This document shows positions 27,820 to 36,181 of a DNA stretch of 64,000 nt, in pieces. The first letter of the stretch is position 1, and each line of letters opens with the position of its first letter. Where the stretch lies: contig CABHOV010000039.1 of assembly GCA_902168185.1 (NCBI GenBank), positions 1 to 64,000 on the forward strand, given 5' to 3'. Under the pieces are notes generated by a model. It worked only from the letters and a program-made list of their open reading frames with translations, was not told the origin of the DNA and did no database searches. The position numbers and the translations under genes were made by a program. Source of the DNA: an uncultured Bacteroides sp. (GTDB lineage Bacteria > Bacteroidota > Bacteroidia > Cytophagales > Cyclobacteriaceae).

Positions 27820-29100
27820 TTAGCTGTTAGACACAATCGCTGCGTCTCTACGCTTCAGAGGAACCCCGGAAGCCGCTTCTTTTTTCAATGACTTCTTAAG
27901 TTTCTTTTTCTTCTTGTTGAGTCTGTTGATCCACAAGATTAAACCCGTTATCGGAAATGTGACCCCTGCTATGCACGAAAGAAATGCTATGATTCTTCCT
28001 GGCAGTCCACCAATAGAACCAACGTGAATTGGATAAAATATTCCGCGAGCGCGTTGTCCTAAATTCCGATCCGTATAGAGTACGGCTCCTAAAAGCTTGC
28101 CAGTATATTGATCAAAGTAATATTGGTCAGACGCTTTTTCATGAACAGGATCTATAGGCATAACGGTTACGGCATACGCAGCGATGGAGTCTTTAGGTTT
28201 GTTAATGGAATAATATATTGCATTCGGTACCTGTTGTTTTGCTGCAGCGAGAATTTGCTCCATGGTAACAGGAGCCGTAGTGGCAGCAATCGAAGCAGGA
28301 GGTTCAGGACGTTTGTTTTCTGTACCTGTTACCCAATATATACCGTTGTTGAACCATTCAAACGACCAAGCCAGTCCTGTAAATGCGAAAGCAAATAGAA
28401 ATATAGAGGTATAAAATCCGATAACAATGTGCAGGTCATGGTTGATACGCTTCCAGCCTGCCCACTTTAATGTGAGATGTTGCTTTAGTTTTGCTTTTGT
28501 TCGTGGCCACCAGAGAATTAAACCTGTCAGTATAATAAAGAGAAATATAGAGGTGCTTATACCTACTATCAACTTGCCAACATCGCCCGCCAACAGCCAG
28601 CGGTGCAAAGAAAACATAGTAAAGAAGAATGAATTGCGGTGAGTATATAAACTGATGAGCTCTCCGGTATATGGATTGAAGAAGGCCTGGCTTCCACCAC
28701 CGCCCTTACCAGCTTCCGGCTTTTTACCGTTTTCTTTTTTGCCATCTTCTTTTTTATGATCACCTTTTTTGGATGATTTTTTTTCTTTCATCTTCTGGCG
28801 TTCACCACCCTCAGCATGTTTCTTTTCTTCGCTATAGGTTAGCTCCAGCGAACGTTCCGGATTACTGTATACTTTCACGCTGGATACCGAAGCACCTTTC
28901 ACTTTTTGCTTCAAAGCGGCAACTGTTGCATCGAGGTCAACGCGTTTCTCGCCAGGGGTCACAGTATACCGTTCCGGATAAATGGACATCTGCAATTCTT
29001 TTTCAAAGACCAGCGTGGCTCCGGTAAAGCAGACGATCATGATCACGATTCCTGCTGCCAGGCTCAGGTAAAGATGAATGTTTCTCCAGAAATTTTTCAT
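27820..29100 (-). CDS. PepSY-associated transmembrane protein (iron/siderophore-linked reductase-like)
   Basis: This 426-residue inner-membrane protein is of the PepSY_TM family (PiuB-like). These proteins accompany siderophore receptors and are thought to reduce or release iron in the periplasm. Hydrophobic helices are visible at about 10-33 (HLYLSLAAGIVIMIVCFTGATLVF), 165-205, 210-245 and 360-390. GFYTSIFLFAFAFTGLAWSFEW and IHVGSIGGLPGRIIAFLSCIAGVTFPITGL are typical. Between the first PepSY segment and the second helix (about 92-137) there is a long Lys/Glu/Gly-rich, low-complexity insert. Both the insert and the Lys-rich C terminus are strongly basic. It lies downstream of the TonB receptor on the same strand and probably shares its transcript, partly limited by the hairpin at 29149. 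Confidence 0.88.
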   Translation of the reverse strand: MKNFWRNIHLYLSLAAGIVIMIVCFTGATLVFEKELQMSIYPERYTVTPGEKRVDLDATVAALKQKVKGASVSSVKVYSNPERSLELTYSEEKKHAEGGERQKMKEKKSSKKGDHKKEDGKKENGKKPEAGKGGGGSQAFFNPYTGELISLYTHRNSFFFTMFSLHRWLLAGDVGKLIVGISTSIFLFIILTGLILWWPRTKAKLKQHLTLKWAGWKRINHDLHIVIGFYTSIFLFAFAFTGLAWSFEWFNNGIYWVTGTENKRPEPPASIAATTAPVTMEQILAAAKQQVPNAIYYSINKPKDSIAAYAVTVMPIDPVHEKASDQYYFDQYTGKLLGAVLYTDRNLGQRARGIFYPIHVGSIGGLPGRIIAFLSCIAGVTFPITGLILWINRLNKKKKKLKKSLKKEAASGVPLKRRDAAIVSNS

Positions 29101-29148
29101 AAAATATTGTTACAAGGATGTATATATACTTTGCAATTAAAACACAGA

Positions 29149-29171
29149 AGCCACCTGTGTTTCAGGTGGCT
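29149..29171 (-). terminator. Hairpin downstream of the TonB siderophore receptor gene
   Basis: AGCCACCTG (29149-29157) and CAGGTGGCT (29163-29171) form a perfect nine-base-pair stem. Read on the minus strand it is followed by TCTGTGTTTTAATT. It lies between the receptor stop and the PepSY gene, so it may be a terminator or an attenuator lowering PepSY expression. Confidence 0.6.
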
Positions 29172-29197
29172 CGTGAATAATCTGATATCGTAAGACG

Positions 29198-31573
29198 TTA
29201 CCATTTATAAGATAGTGTCGCTGTAAACATTCGCGGTGCGATCGGGTTCACGCTGTTGTCGTCATGCACGTTGTAGCTGAGCTCATTGAGTAGATTAGAG
29301 ACTTTAGCACGTACAGAGATTTGATCAAATGAATATCCTGCTGAGAGATCAAACAAAAAATAGTTCGGGACTGCCATCAGTTTGTAAGTATCATTGGCTA
29401 CCGTTGTACGTGTAGATCTGCCGGCAACACGTTCACCAATATAGAACGTTGTAAATCCTACATTGAAATTTTTCAGGATGCTGTTACTGAATGTATAGTA
29501 TACGCTGGCATTGGCAGTGTGTGAGGGGTTATAGCGTAAACGGCTGTTGTTAATATACTGTGAGCTTTCGGTATACCTTGTATCGTTATAGCTATAGCCA
29601 GCGATTACCGATATTCCATTGATTGGTTTACTCATGACGTCCAGCTCGATACCTTTGCTGGTAACTTCACCGGCTAATTCCTGTGGATTGCTTTTATTGA
29701 TAGCATCGTCAGGTATAGGAAGTACGGATTGTGCCAGGTTGCTGTTTACAATCTGGTATGCAGTTATGTTCGCTGAAAGAAATCCTTTCAGGAATTCGTT
29801 TTTGATACCGACTTCATATTGATCGATAACAGAAGGTGCCAGGCGCTCATTGTTAACATCAAGTCCTGTGTTGAGCGTGAATGAATTGGCATAACTGGCA
29901 AATACAGACATTTCTTTTAACGGCTGATATACTATACCAAGACGAGGACTAAAGGCATCGTCATAAGTTCTTTTGTCCTGGGTACCTGATTCCATATAGC
30001 TATAGCGAATGCCCGCCAAAAGTTTTACGTTTTCAAGTATGCTGATCAGGTCCTGTACATATACACCAACACGTGCCGATGGATTTTTAGTAATACTCAA
30101 CAACTGCATAGAAGGAATATCGGTGCGTTGTTGGTATCGCGACAAATCGTAGACGTTGATTGTATCGTAAACATTTTTATTCTTGCCTGCGATAGCAGGG
30201 TTTTCATAAGCATAGGCTGATGCCTTGTTGTCATATTTATCATTATCAGCACCGATTAGTACCTGGTGTTTTAAAGGACCAGTTGAAAATTTACCGGTAA
30301 GATTCGCTTGTGCTATATAATAATCCTGATCTGCTCCGCTCCGTTGCAAGCCTCTTACCCAAAGTCCATCGGTTTTAATAAACTGACTCGATGCATTCGG
30401 ACGCGTAGTGCCGTATTGATCGTTGTAGAATCCCTGGTATGATCCCAATACATTCAGTGTCCAATTGTCATTTAGCGCGTGATTGACTGTGATCGTAGCG
30501 CTTTTTTGTTCTGCTTCATAATAAGACCAGCTCGCACCTAAGAAACGGCTGCGTGGTACATCAGCGATTTCATAGTTAACAGCACCTGTTCCATAATCAA
30601 GTGTTCGGTTGTCTTTCAGGTAATCTCCTTCCACGAGGATTTCAGTTTTCTTACCAGCCTTTACGATGAACGATGGATTGAAGTATATTCTTTCAGAAGT
30701 TACATTGTCGCGGAAGCTGCGTGCATTTTCATAGCTCGTATTCATACGATACGCTACCTTACTGCTGTTGTTTACAGATCCGTATATATCAAGCGATGGT
30801 TTATAAAAGTCATAGCTTCCAGTACGGAAGGAGAGTTCACCACCATCCTGGAATTTTGGTTTCTTGGTCACCAGGTTTAGTACACCACCGGCTGTAACAT
30901 TGCCGAATAATATAGCAGCGCTTCCTTTCAATACTTCGACGCGCTCCAGTGAACTGATCTCGGGCATCACTCCGTTGTTGAAGCGTACACCATTCTTAAA
31001 TGTATTGTTGCTACCATAGCTGAAACCACGTCCTGCTATTTCTTCCTGTACTCCGCCCGTTGCACCCATCAGATATATACCACTGGTATTTACCAGTACA
31101 TCGCTTAAGCGACCAGCCTGTTGATTTTCCAAAACTGTTTTATCAATAACAATCAAACTCTGTGGAAGATCCATCGGTTTTATTCCTGCTTTACCGATCT
31201 CAACAGTCTTCTCATTCAGACTTCGTGAGTCGCTGATCACAATTTCCTGAAGTTGTTCCGAGTTCTCTGATAAAGTAAAATCAACAACCGTTATTTCACC
31301 TGCCGCTATATCAATTTGTTTTTCCTGTGGTTGAAATCCTACAAAAGAAGTAATGAGAGTATAGCTTCCTGCCTTAATATTTTTCAGGACGAAAGAGCCA
31401 TCCTCGGAAGTGGTGGTTCCTTTATTAATCTCTTTCAGTGCTACGTTTACAAATGGAGCAGCTTGTCCATCACTGGTTTTTACAACACCTTTAATAGAAC
31501 CGCTTTGTGCGAACGCTGTCGCGCTGGCAAGGCTAAAGGTAAAAATGACAAGGAATCGGGTAAAAAGGGGCAT
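29198..31573 (-). CDS. TonB-dependent siderophore receptor
   Basis: This 791-residue outer-membrane receptor has a signal peptide (SATAFAQ) and a carboxypeptidase-regulatory-like domain (about 25-105). The plug (about 130-240) contains MDLPQSLIVIDKTVLENQQ, IAGRGFSYGSNNTFKNGVRF and VLKGSAAILFGNVTAGGVLN, which are hallmarks of siderophore rather than SusC receptors. The barrel ends with ARMFTATLSYKW-like residues (PRMFTATLSYKW) and a terminal Trp. It should import a ferric siderophore, possibly of hydroxamate type, though the ligand cannot be read from sequence. The promoter at 31596-31628 fits the consensus closely. Its position inside a pectin region on the opposite strand looks incidental. 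Confidence 0.93.
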   Translation of the reverse strand: MPLFTRFLVIFTFSLASATAFAQSGSIKGVVKTSDGQAAPFVNVALKEINKGTTTSEDGSFVLKNIKAGSYTLITSFVGFQPQEKQIDIAAGEITVVDFTLSENSEQLQEIVISDSRSLNEKTVEIGKAGIKPMDLPQSLIVIDKTVLENQQAGRLSDVLVNTSGIYLMGATGGVQEEIAGRGFSYGSNNTFKNGVRFNNGVMPEISSLERVEVLKGSAAILFGNVTAGGVLNLVTKKPKFQDGGELSFRTGSYDFYKPSLDIYGSVNNSSKVAYRMNTSYENARSFRDNVTSERIYFNPSFIVKAGKKTEILVEGDYLKDNRTLDYGTGAVNYEIADVPRSRFLGASWSYYEAEQKSATITVNHALNDNWTLNVLGSYQGFYNDQYGTTRPNASSQFIKTDGLWVRGLQRSGADQDYYIAQANLTGKFSTGPLKHQVLIGADNDKYDNKASAYAYENPAIAGKNKNVYDTINVYDLSRYQQRTDIPSMQLLSITKNPSARVGVYVQDLISILENVKLLAGIRYSYMESGTQDKRTYDDAFSPRLGIVYQPLKEMSVFASYANSFTLNTGLDVNNERLAPSVIDQYEVGIKNEFLKGFLSANITAYQIVNSNLAQSVLPIPDDAINKSNPQELAGEVTSKGIELDVMSKPINGISVIAGYSYNDTRYTESSQYINNSRLRYNPSHTANASVYYTFSNSILKNFNVGFTTFYIGERVAGRSTRTTVANDTYKLMAVPNYFLFDLSAGYSFDQISVRAKVSNLLNELSYNVHDDNSVNPIAPRMFTATLSYKW

Positions 31574-31595
31574 AGTAATTTAGACTTAATTTAAA

Positions 31596-31628
31596 CAAAA
31601 GTACTCTGCTGTTTAGAATAAGTACAAA
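31596..31628 (-). promoter_or_regulatory. Bacteroidota-type promoter of the siderophore receptor
   Basis: On the minus strand TTTG (31628-31625) and TACTTTTG (31603-31596) are separated by 21 bases, matching TTTG-N19..21-TAnnTTTG. The start codon at 31573 lies 22 bases after the -7 element, so the leader is short. Confidence 0.65.
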
Positions 31629-31631
31629 TAA

Positions 31632-31660
31632 GAAAGGGGATTAATTTATAATCCCCTTTC
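31632..31660 (-). terminator. Terminator of the altronate dehydratase gene
   Basis: GAAAGGGGATTA (31632-31643) and TAATCCCCTTTC (31649-31660) form a perfect twelve-base-pair stem with a five-base loop. On the minus strand it is followed by TTATTTGTAC. It isolates the dehydratase transcript from the siderophore receptor promoter, which begins four bases further on. Confidence 0.78.
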
Positions 31661-31684
31661 AATAGCATAAATAGCGTGTTTAAT

Positions 31685-33331
31685 CTATAGAGATACTCCC
31701 CTTTTCCAGGGTATAAAATCGTCTTGATTTAATTCAACAGCCTTAGCAGTGATCTTACCACTTGCAACATCTATAATGAAATCAAGGATATCTTCGCCTT
31801 CTTGCTCGATCGTTTTCTCACCAGAAATAATCCCACCAGTATCATAATCGATGATGTCAGGCATTCGCTGCGCGAGTTTAGAATTAGTAGCGATCTTAAT
31901 CACTTGAGACACCGGGTTGCCCGTTGGAGTACCAAGTCCTGTAGTGAAGAGAATAATCTGTGCACCTGATCCTGTAGTTCCTGTTGTACTTTCAACATCG
32001 TTACCGGGAGTACATAATAAATTGAGTCCTGGTTTTTTGATATACTCTGCATATTGCAGTACATCTGCTACCGGGGCTGTTCCTCCTTTTTTAGCAGCGC
32101 CAGCAGATTTTATAGCATCCGTGATCAAACCATCTTTAATGTTTCCAGGTGACGGGTTCATATCGAAACCTGAACCAACCGCTTCAGCAGCGTTGGAATA
32201 TGTGCGCATCAGTTTAATAAAGAGTTCACCCGCCTGATCATCTTCACAGCGATTGATCAACTCTTGTTCAACACCACACAACTCTGGAAACTCAGAGAGA
32301 ATTGTACTGCCTCCAAGTGTTACCAATAGATCTGATGTATGCCCTATAGCAGGGTTTGCAGATATACCAGAGAATCCATCGGAGCCGCCACACTTCAAAC
32401 CAACAACAAGTTTACTAAGCGGAGCAGGCTTGCGTTCTATTTTATTCGCTTCGATAAGCTCTATAAATGTCTTCTGTATAGCTTGTGTTAGTAACTCTTG
32501 TTCTGTGCCGGATTGTTGCTGATCAAGAATGATAACAGGCTTTGAACCCTTTGGATCAAGCGCTTGAAATCTTTCACGCAGTGTTTTGATCTCTGCATTC
32601 TGACAACCAAGACTAAGTATAGTAGCACCGGCTACATTTGGATTGTGAATATAGCCTGCCAACAAAGCGCATAAGGTTTGTGAATCCTGACGGGTGCCAC
32701 CACAACCACCTTGATGCGTTAGAAACTTTATACCATCTATATTTTTGAAGATGCGTGAATGACCGTTCGCTGTAGTAGGTTGGAATGAAACAGACGAGAG
32801 TTTATCGGTCTTTCCTTCTTTATATAGACTCACCAATTCATGAACATAATCTTTGTAAGCATCGGGCTTGCTAAAACCAAGCTCTTCGATGAATGCTTTA
32901 CTGATTACTTCAACATTTCTGTTCTCGCAAAATACCAAAGGTATAACGAGCCAGTAATTCGCAGTTCCTACCTGACCATCTGCACGGTGATAACCGAGAA
33001 AGGTTTTCTCCTTGAACTTCGATACATCAGGAGGTGTCCACTGGTAAGTTTTAGTTCTTCCTGAATAAGGAGCAGCCTTATGCTTGATGTTGTGCGTGCC
33101 GATAACGCCACCCTCTTTAATAGGAGAAAGTGCTTTACCAACCACAGTTCCATACATAATAACTTCCTCTTCTGGTTGTAGGGATTTTTCAAGGAACTTG
33201 TGTTTAGCCGGAATATCGTCTACCAGCGTGAGCGATCCTCCATTGAGGGATAATTTTTCTCCGGCTTTGAGGTCTGTCAATGCTACATAAACATTATCAG
33301 ACGGATGAATTTTTAGAAATCTGTTTGACAT
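31685..33331 (-). CDS. uxaA: Altronate dehydratase
   Basis: This 548-residue cytoplasmic enzyme dehydrates D-altronate to 2-keto-3-deoxygluconate. It has an N-terminal SAF-type domain (about 1-95, LKIHPSDNVYVALTDLKAGE) and the long dehydratase domain, with FLGYHRADGQVGTANYWLVIP, LTHQGGCGGTRQDSQTL, LSLGCQNAEI, GLKCGGSDGFSGISANPAIG and GTPTGNPVSQVIKIATN, all characteristic of UxaA/GarD proteins. The length is normal for the fused form. It is divergent from the aldolase-like gene at 33420, with the palindromic operator between them. The start at 33331 is 18 bases from the operator edge. Mannonate or galactarate dehydratase relatives exist, but the KDG kinase and aldolase neighbours favour altronate. 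Confidence 0.93.
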   Translation of the reverse strand: MSNRFLKIHPSDNVYVALTDLKAGEKLSLNGGSLTLVDDIPAKHKFLEKSLQPEEEVIMYGTVVGKALSPIKEGGVIGTHNIKHKAAPYSGRTKTYQWTPPDVSKFKEKTFLGYHRADGQVGTANYWLVIPLVFCENRNVEVISKAFIEELGFSKPDAYKDYVHELVSLYKEGKTDKLSSVSFQPTTANGHSRIFKNIDGIKFLTHQGGCGGTRQDSQTLCALLAGYIHNPNVAGATILSLGCQNAEIKTLRERFQALDPKGSKPVIILDQQQSGTEQELLTQAIQKTFIELIEANKIERKPAPLSKLVVGLKCGGSDGFSGISANPAIGHTSDLLVTLGGSTILSEFPELCGVEQELINRCEDDQAGELFIKLMRTYSNAAEAVGSGFDMNPSPGNIKDGLITDAIKSAGAAKKGGTAPVADVLQYAEYIKKPGLNLLCTPGNDVESTTGTTGSGAQIILFTTGLGTPTGNPVSQVIKIATNSKLAQRMPDIIDYDTGGIISGEKTIEQEGEDILDFIIDVASGKITAKAVELNQDDFIPWKRGVSL

Positions 33332-33350
33332 ATTGATAAATCACGTATCT

Positions 33351-33368
33351 TGCGCAATCGATTGCGCA
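33351..33368. promoter_or_regulatory. Perfect operator palindrome between uxaA and the aldolase-like gene
   Basis: TGCGCAATCGATTGCGCA is perfect and extends by one matching base on each side (33350-33369). It lies in the 88-base divergent gap, 19 bases from the uxaA start and 51 bases from the gene at 33420, so one bound dimer could control both directions. It is identical to the site at 19005. Confidence 0.8.
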
Positions 33369-33419
33369 ATTTACACACTTTTAAGTTTAAAGCAAGGGAC
33401 GAAATTAATATAATTAATC

Positions 33420-34130
33420 ATGCACCGCACGGTAACAACGACACTCTCCAAACTTTCTAATACGTTGAATACAAATGGTGTCATCCCATTTTTTTATCAC
33501 CAGGATATAGACCGTGTTTTGGAAGTCATGAAGATTCTGAAACGCTGCGGATGCAATGTGTTTGAATTCACACATCAACGCGATGCACGTGGTATACGCA
33601 TGTTTACATGGCTCGCAGAAAAAGCAAAAGAACTCGATATAATTATAGGCGCAGGCACCGTACTCGATGCTTCACAAGCGAATCGTTTTATTGAGGCAGG
33701 CGCACACTTTATAGCATCACCTTTTCTGCATGCAGATGTAGCACGGGTATGCCATGAAAACAATGTAGTATGGATACCAGGTTGTTCTACTTTTCAGGAT
33801 GTAGCAGAGGCAAAGGCGTTGCAAGCATCACTGGTTACAATTCTTCCCGGTAATATTCTCGGTCCGGCTTTTCTGAAACAGGTTGTAAACGTTCATCCGG
33901 AAATGTCTTTTATACCCTCGGGTGGTGTTACGCTTGTGAAAAATAATCTGCAAGGCTGGTTTGATGCAGGGGCTTTATGTGTTAGGTTAGGTGAATCATT
34001 GTTTACCCGCGAAGATGTGGCTGTGAAGGATTGGGTGAAAGTTGAAGGTAATGTTTACAGAGCACTTCAGGGGATCAAGCAAATAAAAACGTCTATCCTA
34101 AGAACCAAATCCATCACAATTTCCGAATGA
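33420..34130 (+). CDS. KDPG-aldolase-like beta/alpha-barrel protein lacking the Schiff-base lysine
   Basis: This 236-residue protein has the KDPG/KHG aldolase fold: VIPFFYHQDIDRVLEVMKIL, IIGAGTVLDASQANRFIEAGAHFIASPF, WIPGCSTFQDVAEAKAL and FIPSGGVTLVKNNLQGWFDAG. In true aldolases the strand before P-G/A carries the catalytic lysine, as in the paralogue at 37261 (VIKVFPGSVLGPGF, Lys136). Here the aligned stretch is LVTILPGNILGPAF with Thr140 in its place. The FEF glutamate region and the phosphate-binding SGGV are kept. It therefore probably does not perform class I aldol cleavage. Its role is unknown; it could bind a keto-acid phosphate as regulator or isomerise a sugar acid. It overlaps the next gene by ATGA, which indicates coupling. 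Confidence 0.85.
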   Translation: MHRTVTTTLSKLSNTLNTNGVIPFFYHQDIDRVLEVMKILKRCGCNVFEFTHQRDARGIRMFTWLAEKAKELDIIIGAGTVLDASQANRFIEAGAHFIASPFLHADVARVCHENNVVWIPGCSTFQDVAEAKALQASLVTILPGNILGPAFLKQVVNVHPEMSFIPSGGVTLVKNNLQGWFDAGALCVRLGESLFTREDVAVKDWVKVEGNVYRALQGIKQIKTSILRTKSITISE

Positions 34131-35176
34131 CCTCAGCACCGATCGTAACAGCATTACTCTCGTATGGAATGTCAGGTGAAGTATTCCATGCTCCGCTCAT
34201 CGCGGCTCACGGACATTTCAACTTGCATACCATCGTTCAACGCAAGAGCACACATGCGAGAAAGCGCTATCCTGATGCACGCATTGTTAACACCGTAGAA
34301 AAAGTATTTGAAGATCCTGCAATTGAACTGATCGTAGTAAATACTCCTAATGATACACACGTTGATTATGTGACGCGTGCGCTCGAAGCAGGCAAACATG
34401 TAATTGTTGAAAAGCCTTTTACCGTAACGGCAGCAGAAGCAGATCAACTGATAGCACTGTCAAAAAAGAAAAACAAGATCCTTACTGTATTTCAAAACAG
34501 ACGTTGGGATGGTGGCTTTCTTACAGTAAAAAAAATAATCGAAAATAAATTAGTAGGGAAGATAGCGGAACTGGAAGTGCATTACGACCGCTTCCGAAAT
34601 TATATACAGCCCAACACCTGGAAAGAAGAAACCGGTAAAGGCACAGGTATACTATATAATCTGGGCTCTCACATGCTTGATCAGATTATAAACCTGTTTG
34701 GCTTTCCAAAGGAAATTGATGCACGCATCGGCATACAGCGTCCAGGAGGTAAAGTAGATGATTACTATGACATCCGGTTACAGTATAGCGATTTTCATGT
34801 CATTGTAAAATCAAGTTACCTCGTTCGTGAGCAAGGGCCACAGTATATATTGCATGGCACCGAAGGATCGTTTATCAAGTATGGTATAGATCCGCAGGAA
34901 CAAGCATTGAAAGAAGAAAAGATACCGGGTACAGCGGGCTGGGGCACAGAGGAAAAACAGTACTGGGGAAAATTGAATACTGCCGTTGATGGATTACATG
35001 TGGAAGGTGTTATCGAAACCCTGCCAGGTGATTACATGGGCTTCTACAACAATGTATATGAAGTCATTCGCGAGAATAAACCGCTGGCAGTAAAACCGGA
35101 AGAATCACGTGAAGTTATTCGCTTGATTGAAGCATGCTATGAAAGTAACCGTATAAGACAAGCGATAAAATTTTAA
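34127..35176 (+). CDS. Gfo/Idh/MocA family NAD(P)-dependent oxidoreductase
   Basis: This 349-residue cytoplasmic oxidoreductase has an N-terminal Rossmann domain (ALLSYGMSGEVFHAPLIAAHG), the family motif EKPFTVTAAEAD around residue 92-103 and the C-terminal domain motif LGSHMLDQIINLFG, whose histidine is usually near the active site. Members oxidise or reduce sugars and sugar acids. It overlaps the aldolase-like gene by four bases and lies 11 bases before the SDR gene. In this operon it might act on tagaturonate/altronate or a pectin-derived sugar, but the substrate cannot be told from sequence. Confidence 0.87.
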   Translation: MTSAPIVTALLSYGMSGEVFHAPLIAAHGHFNLHTIVQRKSTHARKRYPDARIVNTVEKVFEDPAIELIVVNTPNDTHVDYVTRALEAGKHVIVEKPFTVTAAEADQLIALSKKKNKILTVFQNRRWDGGFLTVKKIIENKLVGKIAELEVHYDRFRNYIQPNTWKEETGKGTGILYNLGSHMLDQIINLFGFPKEIDARIGIQRPGGKVDDYYDIRLQYSDFHVIVKSSYLVREQGPQYILHGTEGSFIKYGIDPQEQALKEEKIPGTAGWGTEEKQYWGKLNTAVDGLHVEGVIETLPGDYMGFYNNVYEVIRENKPLAVKPEESREVIRLIEACYESNRIRQAIKF

Positions 35177-35187
35177 ACATCACATCC

Positions 35188-36009
35188 ATGTATATTGAAG
35201 ATATATTCAATTTGAGCAATAGGGTAGCCGTTGTAACAGGAGGAACCGGAGTATTGGGTAGTGCCATGAGCAAAGCATTGGCAAAAGCTGGCGTTAAAGT
35301 GGTTATCCTCGGACGAAGAAAAGAAGCTGCAGATATATTAGCAAAGGAGATAAAAGAAGCGGGAGGCGAATCAATCGGAGTCTCTGCCGATGTATTGAAT
35401 GAACAGCAACTAAAAGAAGCAAAGAAAATTATACTCGACCAGTACGGAACAATTGATATACTGGTAAATGGTGCAGGAGGAAATATGCCTGGAGCTACGA
35501 TTCTTCCCGATAAGAATTTTCTCGATCTGAAAATCGATGACTTTCAAAAAGTAGTAGACTTGAACTTAACCGGAACGGTATTGCCATCGCAGGTATTTGG
35601 TGAAGTGATGGTTGCCAAAAAGAAAGGTATAATTATAAATATATCATCGATGACATCGGTTCGTCCGTTGACGCGTGTTGTCGGTTATTCTGCGGCAAAG
35701 GCATCCATTAACAATCTAACGCAGTGGCTGGCGGTTGAAATGGCGAAGAAGTTTGGTGAAGGAATTCGCGTAAATGCAATTGCACCTGGATTCTTTTTAA
35801 CAGAACAAAACAAAACGCTATTAACCAATGCTGACGGAAGCTTAACGCCAAGAGGCGAATCCATTATACGAAGTACACCCTTTGGCCGCTTCGGTGCTGC
35901 CGATGAACTGAATGGAACATTACTATGGCTCTGTTCCGATGCATCACGATTTGTATCCGGAATAGTAGTACCCGTGGACGGAGGGTTTAGTGCGTTTGCG
36001 GGCGTATGA
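35188..36009 (+). CDS. SDR-family oxidoreductase, mannonate/altronate (fructuronate/tagaturonate) reductase-like
   Basis: This 273-residue classical short-chain dehydrogenase has the nucleotide loop TGGTGVLG near residue 18, the NGAGG motif, and the catalytic Ser in NISSMTS with Tyr167 and Lys171 (YSAAK). The C-terminal half (VNAIAPGFFLTEQNKTLL, GRFGAADELNGTLLWLCSDASRFVSGIVVPVDGGFSAFAGV) matches the subgroup annotated as mannonate oxidoreductase-like SDRs. It may carry out the tagaturonate-to-altronate or fructuronate-to-mannonate step, replacing the missing UxaB. A KduD-type role after KdgF is the alternative. The FLTEQN motif leans toward the first. Confidence 0.82.
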   Translation: MYIEDIFNLSNRVAVVTGGTGVLGSAMSKALAKAGVKVVILGRRKEAADILAKEIKEAGGESIGVSADVLNEQQLKEAKKIILDQYGTIDILVNGAGGNMPGATILPDKNFLDLKIDDFQKVVDLNLTGTVLPSQVFGEVMVAKKKGIIINISSMTSVRPLTRVVGYSAAKASINNLTQWLAVEMAKKFGEGIRVNAIAPGFFLTEQNKTLLTNADGSLTPRGESIIRSTPFGRFGAADELNGTLLWLCSDASRFVSGIVVPVDGGFSAFAGV

Positions 36010-36181
36010 GTTAAAGGTTGCACCCGAGCGTATAGCGCTGGGATATTTAGTGAGATATAGTATATATGTTTTAATGATGACGGGATTTAATTAAAGTATT
36101 CGAAGAATGCGCCGCAAATGACTTTCGGTCATCCGGACTTCCAGACTTCCGTCTTATCATACTAAAAATACAAGAGAAAGA

